Shown one piece after another: positions 8,096-18,092 of a stretch of 64,000 bases of DNA. Within the stretch, counting starts at the first letter, position 1, and each line of letters opens with the position of its first letter. The notes below the pieces were generated by a model, which was not told where the DNA came from, searched no databases, and worked only from the letters and a program-made list of their open reading frames with translations. Source of the stretch: CANRPC01 sp964456095. Lineage in GTDB: Bacteria; Bacillota_I; Bacilli_A; RFN20; CAG-449. The DNA lies in the NCBI GenBank assembly GCA_964456095.1, contig CAYVZF010000002.1, positions 1-64,000 on the forward strand, read 5' to 3'. Position numbers and translations under genes: made by a program.

Positions 8096-10122
8096 TTGTA
8101 TATATTGTATTTAATTATTGTATATTATTAGGGTTATATTTATTTAATCCTTATTTATCTTTAATTTATATAATTATATTATTCGTATACTTAATAATTA
8201 AAAAGAATAAGAAAAATCTTTTATTATTAGCCTTTTCATTATTTTGCTTTTTATTTTCATTTATTCAAATTAATATACCTTATAAAGAAGATGGAAATTA
8301 TTATGGAGTAGTTTTAGATGTAAGTGATAATTATTATATTTTTGCATCTGAATTAAAAAAATATTATGTATATGAAAAAGATTGTGAAAAAGAAATAGGA
8401 GATATTTTAAAACTTGAAGGTAACATTAGTGAACTTAGTTTTTCATTTTATGAATCAAATTTTAATTTTAATGATTATTTAAACAATAAAAATGTATATT
8501 ATAAACTAAATGTAAAAAATGAAGATGTATTATTAAATTCGCTAATTAAAATTGAAAAAATAAAAAAGTATCTATTAAAAAATTATTCTAATGAATCAAA
8601 AGATTTTTTTGAATTATTACTATTTTCTTCTTCAACATCTTTTTCATCTTTGGCGTCTGAATTAGGATTATATTCTGTTCTTTCATCTTCTGGATTATTG
8701 TTATATGAATTATTAGAATTATTAAAAAAATATATATTTCGTTTTGTTAATTGGAAACATAGAAAATATATTCCATATGTTATTGTGTTTCCAATTATTA
8801 TTTTATCGTCTTATAAAATTGGGATTATAAGGGCTTTTATAATGTCAATAAATAAGGATATTTTAAATAACAGAATTAATAAAAATACAATATATTCGAT
8901 ATGTTTGTTAGTTTGTTTGTTTTTCAATCCGTTATTTTTTAAAACAATGGCATTTGTATTATCTTTTATTTTACCTTTTTGTTTAAACTATATAAAATAC
9001 TCTAAAAATTCATTTAAAAACAAAAAGATAATTAATTCTTTTTTTGTTCTTTTTTTATATTTACCATTTTCTATTAATATAAATAATACATTAACAATTA
9101 TAACAACATTATTCTTTGCATTTTTTAAAAAGATTTGCGCAGTATTGTATTCTTTTTCTTATTTTCTAATTTTTTTACCATTTTCTTATTTGATTTTAAA
9201 TCCGATTGGAAAATTTGTTTTTAATTTTTTTTCTAATATTAATAATAATTCGTTAAAACTTTTTTTTAATGAAATTACTGTTTTACAATTTTTTGTTTAT
9301 TATTTAATTCTTTTAATATTATTAATGCTTTACGAAATTAAAGAAAAGAAAAAAGGTAATATAGCCTTTCTTATTTTAATAGCGTATGTTTTATGTATAT
9401 CAAATAATATTTCTCATTATTTTAATAGTTATATTTCTTTTATTAATGTTTCTCAAGGGGATTCTATTTTAATACATGATAAAACTACAGATGTATTAAT
9501 TGATACGGGTGGAACACTATATAAAGATATTGCAAATGATGTTTTAATTCCATATTTAAAAAAGAAATGCATAAAAGATTTAGATTATGTTTTTTTAAGT
9601 CATGATGATTATGACCATAATGGAGCGTTTTTAGCATTATCTAGTAATTTTATAGTAAAAAATTATGTATTAGGTAGTAATTTTGATTACATAAATGTGG
9701 GCAATTTAAAGTTTGAAAATTTAAATCATTATGGTAATGGCCTTTTAAATAATGATGATTCTTCTGTCATTAAATTAAAATTTTATTCTACTACTTATCT
9801 TTTTACAGGTGATATATCTAAAACTATTGAAGAAAAATTAATAGAAAATGAGGATATTAAAGCTGATGTTTTGAAAATAGCGCATCATGGTAGTTCTTCT
9901 TCATCAAGTATGAATTTTTTAAAGAAAGTTGATCCATCTATCGCAGTTATTTCTGTTGGGAAGAATAATAAATATAATCATCCTAGTGATTTAGTAATTA
10001 ATAGACTTAATAAATTAAATATTAAAATATATAGGACAGATTTAGATGGCTCTATTACATTTAAAGAAAACTACATAAAAAAATTATCATCTTATTTTAT
10101 AAAGAAAAAAGAGTATTTATAA
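8092..10122 (+). CDS. comEC: ComEC/Rec2 DNA-uptake channel
   Basis: Polytopic membrane protein that forms the channel for single-stranded DNA entry. The 676-residue protein shows an N-terminal membrane pair, an OB-like segment (about residues 60-145), a multi-spanning competence domain (about 175-430) and a C-terminal metallo-beta-lactamase domain. That last domain starts FINVSQGDSILIHD and contains the metal motif LSHDDYDHNG and later IAHHGSSSSSS. The domain order is complete for Firmicutes ComEC. Codon use is extremely AT-rich in the membrane part. Confidence 0.92.
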   Translation: MIVYIVFNYCILLGLYLFNPYLSLIYIIILFVYLIIKKNKKNLLLLAFSLFCFLFSFIQINIPYKEDGNYYGVVLDVSDNYYIFASELKKYYVYEKDCEKEIGDILKLEGNISELSFSFYESNFNFNDYLNNKNVYYKLNVKNEDVLLNSLIKIEKIKKYLLKNYSNESKDFFELLLFSSSTSFSSLASELGLYSVLSSSGLLLYELLELLKKYIFRFVNWKHRKYIPYVIVFPIIILSSYKIGIIRAFIMSINKDILNNRINKNTIYSICLLVCLFFNPLFFKTMAFVLSFILPFCLNYIKYSKNSFKNKKIINSFFVLFLYLPFSININNTLTIITTLFFAFFKKICAVLYSFSYFLIFLPFSYLILNPIGKFVFNFFSNINNNSLKLFFNEITVLQFFVYYLILLILLMLYEIKEKKKGNIAFLILIAYVLCISNNISHYFNSYISFINVSQGDSILIHDKTTDVLIDTGGTLYKDIANDVLIPYLKKKCIKDLDYVFLSHDDYDHNGAFLALSSNFIVKNYVLGSNFDYINVGNLKFENLNHYGNGLLNNDDSSVIKLKFYSTTYLFTGDISKTIEEKLIENEDIKADVLKIAHHGSSSSSSMNFLKKVDPSIAVISVGKNNKYNHPSDLVINRLNKLNIKIYRTDLDGSITFKENYIKKLSSYFIKKKEYL

Positions 10123-10175
10123 ATAATTATTTTTTTAATTTTAATAATTGTTATATAATTAAAAAGGTGATAAAA

Positions 10176-11138
10176 ATGGTTTACTTAATTTATGGTGAAC
10201 AATATCCTACTATTAGGAAAAAAGTTAATCAATTGAAAAAACAGTTATTAGGCGATTATATTGATGAATTTTCGTATGTCTCATTATCTTGCAAAACAAC
10301 ATCTGTACAAGATATTGTATATGAAGCAACTAAGCCTAGTTTGTTTTCACAAAATAAGTTGATTGTAGCATCTGAACCATATTTTTTATCGACTTCAAGA
10401 GAGAAAAATGATATTGAAAAGAATCAAGATTATGATGTATTAAAATCGTTTTTATCTAATCCAAGTGATTGTACAACTCTTGTTTTTATTTTTGAAGGAA
10501 GTAATATTAATAAAAAAAGTGATATTTATAGATTAATTGAAAAGAATGGTAAAATTGAAGAAGTTGAGCAACTTTCTCAAAGTCAATTTGCTTCAGTCGC
10601 GGGTCAATATTTTATTAAAGCAAATGTTAAAGTCGATAATAATGCATTAGAAGAATTGATTTTTAGATGTGGTGTAGATTTATCAAAATTTTTAATGGAA
10701 GCTAATAAATTGTGTTTATATTCAAAACATATAACAATTGATGATGTTGATGCACTTGTTTCATTAAAACCTGAGCAAAATGCTTTTGCTATCGCAGAAA
10801 ATTTAATGAAAGGTAATTATAAAAATGCATTGAAAATATATTATGATTTAAGAATGCTAAAAGAAGAACCAGTTAGATTAATTGCTCTTATGGCTTCGCA
10901 ATTTAGAATATTAACTAGAGTAGGATTCCTTTTAAAAAATGGATATGATAAAGATAAAATCGCAAAAGAAATGGCAATACATCCATATAGAGTTTCTTTG
11001 GCTATATCTAATTTAAATTATGTATCTTATAATAAAGCACAAGAAGTACTAGAAAAATTATATGATTTGGATTATAAAATAAAATCTGGACAAATTGATC
11101 CATATTATGGATTTGAATTATTTCTGTTAAATTTTTAA
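10176..11138 (+). CDS. holA: DNA polymerase III delta subunit
   Basis: Clamp-loader subunit that opens the beta sliding clamp. The 320-residue protein starts with VYLIYGEQYPTIRKKV and has the AAA+-like N-terminus and the C-terminal helical domain of HolA (FAIAENLMKGNYKNALKIYYDL, then MASQFRIL). The ATG at 10176 is chosen over an in-frame GTG at 10167 because AAAGGTGA at 10163-10170 is well spaced from it. It follows comEC as in Bacillus (yqeN). Confidence 0.9.
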   Translation: MVYLIYGEQYPTIRKKVNQLKKQLLGDYIDEFSYVSLSCKTTSVQDIVYEATKPSLFSQNKLIVASEPYFLSTSREKNDIEKNQDYDVLKSFLSNPSDCTTLVFIFEGSNINKKSDIYRLIEKNGKIEEVEQLSQSQFASVAGQYFIKANVKVDNNALEELIFRCGVDLSKFLMEANKLCLYSKHITIDDVDALVSLKPEQNAFAIAENLMKGNYKNALKIYYDLRMLKEEPVRLIALMASQFRILTRVGFLLKNGYDKDKIAKEMAIHPYRVSLAISNLNYVSYNKAQEVLEKLYDLDYKIKSGQIDPYYGFELFLLNF

Positions 11139-11140
11139 TA

Positions 11141-11166
11141 AAAAAGCCTTTCAAAGGCTTTTTTTG
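11141..11166 (+). terminator. Terminator of holA
   Basis: The hairpin AAAAAGCCTT-TC-AAAGGCTTTTTTT lies directly after the holA stop. Confidence 0.85.
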
Positions 11167-11214
11167 TCGAATAAGTACTTATTTATTAAGTAATTAGTAA
11201 ATAATTAGAGCAAT

Positions 11215-11238
11215 AAAAAAAGGACTTAAGGTCCTTAA
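11215..11238 (-). terminator. Terminator of rpsT
   Basis: Read on the minus strand, AAGGACC-TTAA-GTCCTTTTTTT follows the rpsT stop codon. Confidence 0.8.
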
Positions 11239-11242
11239 TATA

Positions 11243-11503
11243 TTAAAGTGAATTAACAAGATTTGCTAAATGTGACTTTTGTCTAGCAGCGGCATTTCTA
11301 TGTTGAATACCTTTTGATACTGAACGATCAATTTTTGAAAATGCAACTGGAAGTAATTTTTTAGCAAGTTCAACATCTTTTGCATTACATGCCGCAACAA
11401 CTGCTTTATAAGCTGTTCTCATTGATGACTTGTAAGATGCATTTCTTTGTCTTGCTTTTTCATTTGTAAGAATTCTCTTTTTTTGAGATTTGATATTTGC
11501 CAT
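11243..11503 (-). CDS. rpsT: 30S ribosomal protein S20
   Basis: Binds 16S rRNA early in 30S assembly. The 86-residue basic protein begins MANIKSQKKRILTNEKARQR and ends in the typical RNAAARQKSHLANLVNSL helix. It lies beside holA but on the opposite strand, a common arrangement in Bacilli. The ribosome site is GAGGTGA. Confidence 0.97.
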   Translation of the reverse strand: MANIKSQKKRILTNEKARQRNASYKSSMRTAYKAVVAACNAKDVELAKKLLPVAFSKIDRSVSKGIQHRNAAARQKSHLANLVNSL

Positions 11504-11545
11504 ATTTGTTCACCTCTTTCACGTCTGGTTACGTTTTACTTATGA

Positions 11546-11574
11546 ATGATAACATATTTATTATTTGCTTTCAA
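11546..11574 (-). promoter_or_regulatory. Promoter of rpsT
   Basis: On the minus strand TTGAAA and TATCAT are separated by 17 bases, with TG one base before the -10 (an extended -10). It gives a leader of about 35 bases. Confidence 0.65.
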
Positions 11575-11696
11575 CATTTTATTTGTTTTTTTACGGCTTG
11601 TTTAAAAGAGCTAATAATTTTTTTATTAAGTAGGTAATAATTATATATTGTTAGAAAAAATGTTAAAAATAAATAATATGAATATACTAATAAAGT

Positions 11697-12521
11697 ATGA
11701 AAAATAAATATATAGATTACGATTTTGCCGATGAAATCAAAGAAAAAGATATTAAAAAGAAAGTTTGGAAATATGAAGGTTTTATTAAAAGAACAATTAT
11801 TATTCCAAATAATGGAACTTTAAAACATAAAAAAGGAACATATGTATCATTTGAATATGATGATAATTGTAATGAAGGTAAATTAATTGAAGTAATTTCA
11901 AAAACTTTAAAGAAAATGCTTAAAAATAAAAATGTTAAAAAAGATTCATTAATTTTATGTTTTGGAATTGGAAATGAATACTATTCAAGTGATTCTTTAG
12001 GGCCTAAAACAATAAAAAAAATCGATCCAACATCTCATTTAATTGATGATAATTCATCAAAAGGAATTTGCTCTTTAATACCTGGTGTAAAAGGATTAAC
12101 TGGTCTTGACAGTGCAAGAATTGCAAAAGGATTAATTAAAGAGTATCCAATAAAATGTGTGCTTGCAATTGATGCACTTGTTACTCATGATGTTAATAGA
12201 TTATTTAAAGTTATACAAATTACTGATTCTGGGATTACACCTGGAGGAGGACTACATAACTATTTAAAATCTTTAAATGAAAAGTATTTGAATGTTCCAG
12301 TTATTGCTATTGGTGTTGCTACTTGTTTGCCATCAAAAGCAATTATTGAATCCTTTATTAAAAAAACTGAGAATTTAACTAATAATAAAACACCTAAATA
12401 CATTATCGATCAGTTAAATAATGAAGAAAATCAATATTACACTCCTAAAGATACTGAAGATGTAATTGAAGCTCTATCTTTTTTATTATCGAAAAGTATT
12501 GAAAAAGCCTTAAAATATTAA
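11697..12521 (+). CDS. gpr: Germination protease Gpr (GPR endopeptidase)
   Basis: Aspartic-type protease that degrades small acid-soluble spore proteins during germination. The 274-residue protein carries the family motifs: an N-terminal propeptide-like region followed by FIKRTIIIP, FGIGNEYYSSDSLGP with Asp99, LIPGVKGLTGLDSARI, LAIDAL with Asp159, QITDSGITPGGGL and PVIAIGVATCLPS. The two aspartates match those proposed as catalytic in Bacillus GPR. It is about 90 residues shorter than the Bacillus protein, mostly in the N-terminus and the C-terminal third. Its presence is strong evidence that the organism makes spores. No good ribosome site is visible before the ATG. Confidence 0.9.
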   Translation: MKNKYIDYDFADEIKEKDIKKKVWKYEGFIKRTIIIPNNGTLKHKKGTYVSFEYDDNCNEGKLIEVISKTLKKMLKNKNVKKDSLILCFGIGNEYYSSDSLGPKTIKKIDPTSHLIDDNSSKGICSLIPGVKGLTGLDSARIAKGLIKEYPIKCVLAIDALVTHDVNRLFKVIQITDSGITPGGGLHNYLKSLNEKYLNVPVIAIGVATCLPSKAIIESFIKKTENLTNNKTPKYIIDQLNNEENQYYTPKDTEDVIEALSFLLSKSIEKALKY

Positions 12522-12565
12522 AATTCGACATTATAGAAATAATATAATAACTTGGGGTGAATAAA

Positions 12566-12859
12566 ATGAAAAAGTTTATTAAGAATTCATTATTAGTCAT
12601 TTTGGTTGTTCTTCTTTTATCTTCTTTTATTAATGAGAAAAATGATCAAATTAAAACTTCGCTAGATAACGATGTTTTAATCGTAGATAAAGGTAATAAT
12701 ATATTAGACGATACGTCATATAGTGATAATAGTATTTTAAATGATAATGATACTAATGTATTTTCATCAATTGGATATATTATATCTAATATATTTATTA
12801 CAATAGTAAACTATATTTCCTCGATTATTAATAAAATATTGATATATATTCCTTATTAA
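12566..12859 (+). CDS. Small two-helix membrane protein of unknown function
   Basis: A 97-residue protein with a transmembrane or signal segment at residues about 4-20 (SLLVILVVLLLSSF) and a second hydrophobic segment at about 72-95. A polar Asp/Asn-rich linker lies between them. The ATG at 12566 is well spaced from GGGGTGA at 12554-12560; an in-frame GTG at 12557 lies within that site. It sits 44 bases after gpr, so a sporulation role is possible but rests only on location. No family recognised. Confidence 0.55.
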   Translation: MKKFIKNSLLVILVVLLLSSFINEKNDQIKTSLDNDVLIVDKGNNILDDTSYSDNSILNDNDTNVFSSIGYIISNIFITIVNYISSIINKILIYIPY

Positions 12860-12924
12860 ATTTTTTTGAATTCTTGAAATGTTGGAATGATTTATTCATA
12901 ATATTTAATTGAGGTGAAGAATAT

Positions 12925-13863
12925 ATGAATAAAAGCGATATTAAGGTAATTTTTATGGGAACACCTAAAATTGCATCTGAAATATTAAAAGCATTAATTA
13001 ATGATGGTTATAATATTTGTTTAGTAGTTACAAATGAAGATAAAAAAGTTGGAAGAAAAGGAATATTAACTCCATCTGAAGTTAAAAAAGTTGCTACAAA
13101 AAATAGTATTGAGGTATTTCAACCTACAAGAATTAAAAATGATTTTAAAAGAATTCAAGAGGTTAAAGCTGACCTATTAATAACATGTGCTTATGGTCAA
13201 ATTGTACCTCAAGAAGTACTTGATGCACCAAGACTAGGCTGCATTAATGTTCATGGTTCATTGCTTCCATTATTAAGAGGTGCCTCGCCTATACAAAGCG
13301 CGTTAATTCAAGGTTTTAAAGAAACTGGTGTCACTATTATGGAAATGATAGATAAAATGGATGCTGGTAAAATGTATGCAAAAAAGAGTGTTTTTATTGA
13401 TGAAAATGATAATTATACTTCTTTATATGAAAAAATAACAAATGCTGGTAAAGATTGTTTGCTTGAAATGCTTCCATCATATATAAATGGAACAAATAAG
13501 GGTATAGAACAAAATGATAATGATGCAACATATTGTTCTAAAATTACTTCTGATTTTGAGCATTTATCACTTAATGATGATAATGAGACATTTATTAATA
13601 AAGTTAAAGGTTTATCATATACTCCTGGTGGATATGTATTTATTGGTGATAAAAAATTAAAAATATTAGAATGTAAAAATTATTCCAATGATATCGAAAC
13701 AGATGTTGGAAGATTTATAAAAAAGAGCAAATCGGTTTTAGTTCTTCAATTAGCATACGGACAAGTTGAAGTTTTAAAATTACAAAAAGAATCGAAAAAT
13801 ATTGTTGATTCAAAATCGTTTATGAATGGAGAAAGGAACTTAGAATCATTAATTGTTAACTAA
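12925..13863 (+). CDS. fmt: Methionyl-tRNA formyltransferase
   Basis: Formylates Met-tRNA-fMet for translation initiation, using 10-formyl-THF. The 312-residue protein has the formyltransferase core with IKVIFMGTPKIA at the N-terminus, the catalytic Asn and His in CINVHGSLLPLLRGASPIQ, the catalytic Asp in MEMIDKMDAG, and a C-terminal OB-like domain. In many Bacilli fmt follows priA and def; here it lies with cls and rqcH instead. Confidence 0.95.
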   Translation: MNKSDIKVIFMGTPKIASEILKALINDGYNICLVVTNEDKKVGRKGILTPSEVKKVATKNSIEVFQPTRIKNDFKRIQEVKADLLITCAYGQIVPQEVLDAPRLGCINVHGSLLPLLRGASPIQSALIQGFKETGVTIMEMIDKMDAGKMYAKKSVFIDENDNYTSLYEKITNAGKDCLLEMLPSYINGTNKGIEQNDNDATYCSKITSDFEHLSLNDDNETFINKVKGLSYTPGGYVFIGDKKLKILECKNYSNDIETDVGRFIKKSKSVLVLQLAYGQVEVLKLQKESKNIVDSKSFMNGERNLESLIVN

Positions 13864-13903
13864 TATTAGTTTATTTATCAAAGAGTGTGGTGTTATATAA
13901 TTT

Positions 13904-15466
13904 ATGAAGAAGTCAAAAGGAAAAATTAATTACTTTTTAATTATAAGAAGATTTTTAACTGCAATTTTGTTGTTAATCTTTATATTTCTACAATTTTTAT
14001 TTTACTTTGAATTAATATTTGGAATGTTTGAAAATATTAATATTCCAGTTTTTAGATATGCTTATTTTTTAGTATATGGTTTTGGAATTATTGAAATATT
14101 AAGACTTTATAATAAAGATGTTAATATATCATATAAATTGACTTGGACAATTTTAATATTACTTTTTCCATTTTTTGGTGTTTTTATATATATGTTTTAT
14201 GGCAATGGAAAATCATTACCAAAAAAGAAAGCAAATTATATAAGAAAAGTATTAACAACCAGTTTAACTTATAATGATCAAAAAGAAATACTAAAAGAAA
14301 GAGATAAAAATACTTATAAATTACTATATGGTTTACAAAATACAACTGGATTTCCTAGTTTTAATGATTCTAAGGTTATATTTTTTGAAGATACAATTTT
14401 AAAATTTGAATCAGTTTTAAATGATATTAATAATGCTAAAAAATACATATTTTTAGAATTTTTTATTGTATCAGATGGGAAATTACTTGATAGATTAATA
14501 GATTTATTAGAAAAGAAAGCAAATGAAGGTGTTAAGATTTATTTTTTATATGATGATGTTGGATCAAAAACTAGTTTAAGAATTCCTACTATAAAAAAAA
14601 TAAAGAGTATAAATAATATTGAAATGCACGCATTTTCTCCTTTTGGAAAACTTTTTAATCCATCTGTAAATTATAGAGATCACAGAAAAATTATTGTAAT
14701 TGATGGTGTTATTGCTTATACAGGTGGAGATAATCTTGCTGATGAATATATTCATGAAAAAGAAAGATTTGGTTATTGGAGAGATAATTCTATTAAAGTT
14801 GAAGGGAATGCTTGTTCAAACTTTGTTATTTTATTTTTAGAAATATGGTTTTTAGCATCAAAACAATTATTAGATCCGAAAGAGTTTATAGTTGAAAATG
14901 AAAATAAAAATAACAATAATTCATTCTTATTACCATTTGGGGACGGACCAACATATAAAAATTATCCTACTTATTCTTTATTTTTGAATATGATAACTTC
15001 CGCGAATGAAAAAATTTATATTTCAACTCCATATTTTATTATTGACAAAAGCTTTATTAATGCTCTAGTAAGAGCTATTAAATCTGGTATTGAAGTTTGC
15101 ATATTAGTTCCGCATATACCTGATAAAAAAGCGGTTTTTTATATTACCAGGGGACATTATGGGGAAATATTGCGTGCAGGTGGTAAAATATATGAGTATT
15201 CTAAAGGATTTACTCATTCAAAAAACATTTTTGTGGATTCGAAGTATGCATATGTGGGAACAAGTAATTTTGATTATAGATCGATGTTCTTGCATTTTGA
15301 ATGTGGAGCATTTATATGTTTAGATTCATCTATAAATGAGATGGAAAAAGATTTTATAGATACTATTAATGAAAGTAAAGAAATAAAATATGAAGAATGG
15401 AAGAAAAGACCATGGTATCAAAAGATTATTGAACAAGCTCTTGCATTCTTTTCACCTTTATTTTAA
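13904..15466 (+). CDS. cls: Cardiolipin synthase (phospholipase D type)
   Basis: Condenses two phosphatidylglycerol molecules to cardiolipin at the membrane. The 520-residue protein has two N-terminal transmembrane segments (about residues 10-35 and 75-105) and two HKD motifs, HRKIIVID followed by GGDNLADEY, and HSKNIFVD followed by GTSNFDYRS. Both active-site motifs are intact and the length is normal. It is 40 bases after fmt and 12 before rqcH. Confidence 0.93.
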   Translation: MKKSKGKINYFLIIRRFLTAILLLIFIFLQFLFYFELIFGMFENINIPVFRYAYFLVYGFGIIEILRLYNKDVNISYKLTWTILILLFPFFGVFIYMFYGNGKSLPKKKANYIRKVLTTSLTYNDQKEILKERDKNTYKLLYGLQNTTGFPSFNDSKVIFFEDTILKFESVLNDINNAKKYIFLEFFIVSDGKLLDRLIDLLEKKANEGVKIYFLYDDVGSKTSLRIPTIKKIKSINNIEMHAFSPFGKLFNPSVNYRDHRKIIVIDGVIAYTGGDNLADEYIHEKERFGYWRDNSIKVEGNACSNFVILFLEIWFLASKQLLDPKEFIVENENKNNNNSFLLPFGDGPTYKNYPTYSLFLNMITSANEKIYISTPYFIIDKSFINALVRAIKSGIEVCILVPHIPDKKAVFYITRGHYGEILRAGGKIYEYSKGFTHSKNIFVDSKYAYVGTSNFDYRSMFLHFECGAFICLDSSINEMEKDFIDTINESKEIKYEEWKKRPWYQKIIEQALAFFSPLF

Positions 15467-15477
15467 AGGAGTTTATT

Positions 15478-17049
15478 ATGGCAGTTAGTGATTATGTAAT
15501 TAAAAAAATATTTATTGATTGTAGAGATGATGTTAATGGATCAAGAGTTGATAAAGTATTAAAAGTTGGAGAGAAAAATATTGCTTTTATTTTATATAAG
15601 AATGGAAAAAGTAAAACTTTATTATTGTCATTAACACCAACATTACCTCTTTTTCTTTATGGTGAAGCGTTAGTTTCGTTCATTGAAGAATCAAATGGAT
15701 TTTATGCTGTTTTAAAAAAATATATCGAACATGGTAATATAATTGATATTGAAAAGAAAGAATCAGATAGAATAATTAAAATTAAAGTAAAAAAAAGACT
15801 GCCAACATATGTTAATATCACAACAACACTGGTGTTTGAAATGATTCCAATGCGTGCAAATATGATATTGTTGAATGAAGAAGATATTATTATAGATGCA
15901 TTATATAAATCAGAAGGTTTTGAAGGTAAACGTATTATATTAAAGGGTATTAAATACAAAGAACAAGATACTTATGATAAAAATATATATTTGACTGATA
16001 CATTAGATTCGATTAAATATAAAGTATCAAGAAAAGAATATAAGTATTTATCATATTTAATTGACGAAGATTTTTTGAAAGCAAAAGAGAAAATGAATCA
16101 TAGTGATACTTTTTATTTATCTGATTCAGATTTATCTTTATTACCGATAGATAATTCTATATTAATAAATAGTAATAATTTATTTAATGAATTTTTGTTT
16201 ATAAAAGAACAAGATGCAAGAAAAAAACATTATGAAAATATTATTTCATTTATTAGTAAAAAAGTAGTAAGTTTAAAAAAGAAAATTAGTAAATTAAATG
16301 ATGATTTAAAAAAATGTGAAAATGCAGATATTTATAAAGAATATGGCTCACTTTTATATATGGTTGATTTATATAAAAAAGGTGATGAATTTGTTGTTGT
16401 TGAAAATATAAAGATTCCTTTAAAAAAAGATAAAGACTTAATAGAAAATGCTAATTATTATTTTAAAATGTATAAAAAAGCAAAATCTGGAATCGAACAA
16501 ATAAATATTCAAATTGATAAAACAAATAAGGAATTATCATATTTTGAGGAATTATTAAGTCAATGTGAATTTGCTACAACTGAAGATTATAAAGATATTA
16601 TTTTACAGCTTGAAGATGATAAATATATTTTTAATAAAGAAAAGAAATCACATCCAAAAAAGAAAAAAGATAATAAAATATTTAACCCACATATTATTGA
16701 ATTTGATGGAGTTAAAATTGGATATGGAATATCTTCATATCAAAATGATTATCTAACCTTTACTTTAGCTCATAAAGAAGATTACTTTTTACATGTTAAA
16801 GATAAACATGGTCCACATGTAATTGTTTTTAATGATAATCCTTCTGCTGAAGCATTACTTTTAGCTAGTGAAGTTGCATTATATTTTGCATCTAAAGATG
16901 GTGGAGATGTATATTATACTAAAAGGAAAAACGTGAAAAAAATTCCATCTAAACTTGGTTTAGTGGAAATCAATGATTATAAAACTATTCATATAAAGGA
17001 AATTAGAGAAGAAACAAAATTACTATTAAAAAAATGTCTTAAAGTATAA
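15478..17049 (+). CDS. rqcH: Ribosome quality-control protein RqcH (NFACT/FbpA family)
   Basis: Binds obstructed 50S subunits and drives C-terminal alanine tailing. The 523-residue protein has an NFACT-N domain with the Asp97-Arg98 pair, the same numbering as the functionally important DR pair in B. subtilis RqcH. Two coiled-coil arms follow (about residues 240-290 and 330-360), and then an NFACT-R domain with FLHVKDKHGPHVIV. It was often annotated as fibronectin-binding protein. Its end overlaps the convergent lipoprotein gene by 11 bases. Confidence 0.9.
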   Translation: MAVSDYVIKKIFIDCRDDVNGSRVDKVLKVGEKNIAFILYKNGKSKTLLLSLTPTLPLFLYGEALVSFIEESNGFYAVLKKYIEHGNIIDIEKKESDRIIKIKVKKRLPTYVNITTTLVFEMIPMRANMILLNEEDIIIDALYKSEGFEGKRIILKGIKYKEQDTYDKNIYLTDTLDSIKYKVSRKEYKYLSYLIDEDFLKAKEKMNHSDTFYLSDSDLSLLPIDNSILINSNNLFNEFLFIKEQDARKKHYENIISFISKKVVSLKKKISKLNDDLKKCENADIYKEYGSLLYMVDLYKKGDEFVVVENIKIPLKKDKDLIENANYYFKMYKKAKSGIEQINIQIDKTNKELSYFEELLSQCEFATTEDYKDIILQLEDDKYIFNKEKKSHPKKKKDNKIFNPHIIEFDGVKIGYGISSYQNDYLTFTLAHKEDYFLHVKDKHGPHVIVFNDNPSAEALLLASEVALYFASKDGGDVYYTKRKNVKKIPSKLGLVEINDYKTIHIKEIREETKLLLKKCLKV

Positions 17050-17518
17050 AATATGATTTCAATAATAACTCATAATATTTTGAATCTATTTCTCCATTTA
17101 TAAAATTACCTTGATCAAAAACCGCTAAAAAGGGTATAACTCTATTTCCTATAGAGTTTTTATTATTGAAATTACTTGAAATATTTGTATATATCTCATA
17201 TTCTTCTGATTCGTTATCGAAATTAGTAAGATTAATAGAGTAAATATAAATGTTATTTTCTTCTAGAAATGGATTAATGTAATTCTCTTTTGCATATGTA
17301 CAAGCATCACAGGTTGTTCTTTGTATTAATAAAGGAAACGAATTTTTTTCGTTAATTTTTTCTTGTACTTGACTTGGTAGTAAAGTGATTATTTCGCCTT
17401 TTTCATGTTTATCAATATTAATGTATGGTTTAACACCATATCTAATAAATCCTTTAGAACAAGAGATACATAAAAGTGGTAAGAGTAAAATACTAATTTT
17501 TTTAATATTATTTTTCAT
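17039..17518 (-). CDS. Thioredoxin-like lipoprotein with a CxxC motif
   Basis: A 159-residue secreted protein. The N-terminus KISILLLPLLCISC is a lipoprotein signal with Cys at the lipobox. The motif TTCDACTYAKENYI resembles a thioredoxin active site placed before a helix, followed by a strand NIYIYSINL. A thiol-disulfide or bacteriocin-accessory role is plausible for this fold, but no specific family could be fixed. Its start overlaps the trmL end by 11 bases. Confidence 0.55.
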   Translation of the reverse strand: MKNNIKKISILLLPLLCISCSKGFIRYGVKPYINIDKHEKGEIITLLPSQVQEKINEKNSFPLLIQRTTCDACTYAKENYINPFLEENNIYIYSINLTNFDNESEEYEIYTNISSNFNNKNSIGNRVIPFLAVFDQGNFINGEIDSKYYELLLKSYFIL

Positions 17519-18020
17519 ATAGAAAATTTTTTCCTTTTATTGCTTCATAAGTTGATAAACCAAAGAAATTTTGTTGCCTTGCTACTTCATAACTAACAAT
17601 AGCGACAGAATTAGATAAATTTAATGATCTTGCTTCTGGCATCATTGGAATTCTTAATAATTTATCTTTATGTTTTGCTAAAAAATCGTGTGGTAAACCA
17701 GATGATTCTTTTCCAAATACTAAATAAATATCATCTGATATATTTGAAAAGTCGACATTTGAATATGGGTTTGATGCATATCTTGTAATTAAGAAAATAT
17801 TATCGTCTTCATGTAAAAATAAAAAGTCTTCAAAACTTTCATAAATAATAATGTCACTTAAATTAATATAATCCATACTTGCTCTTTTTAAATCTTTTTC
17901 ATCTAAAGAAAAACCAAGTGGTTTTATTAAATGTAATTTAGCATTTATTGCTGCACATGTTCTTATTATGTTACCTGTATTTGATGGTATCTCTGGTTGA
18001 TAAAGTACAATATTAATCAC
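17508..18020 (-). CDS. trmL: tRNA (cytidine(34)-2'-O)-methyltransferase TrmL
   Basis: SPOUT methyltransferase that modifies the wobble base of tRNA-Leu. The protein (170 residues from the chosen start) has the family motifs NIVLYQPEIPSNTGNIIRTC, LVFGKESSGLP and IPMMPEARSLNLSNSVAIVSYE, which make the trefoil-knot SAM site. The start chosen is GTG at 18020, five bases after AGGTGA; an in-frame GTG at 18029 falls inside that ribosome site. Confidence 0.92.
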   Translation of the reverse strand: MINIVLYQPEIPSNTGNIIRTCAAINAKLHLIKPLGFSLDEKDLKRASMDYINLSDIIIYESFEDFLFLHEDDNIFLITRYASNPYSNVDFSNISDDIYLVFGKESSGLPHDFLAKHKDKLLRIPMMPEARSLNLSNSVAIVSYEVARQQNFFGLSTYEAIKGKNFLYEK

Positions 18021-18092
18021 AATTTTCACCTCATGTAAATATTATATATTATATTAATAAAATTTAAAGATAATATTTTTTTTAATTATTTT

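Noticed and set aside
12530..12545. TTCGACA near 12533 as a Spo0A box
   Set aside because: Only part of the consensus matches, with no second site or promoter spacing to support it.
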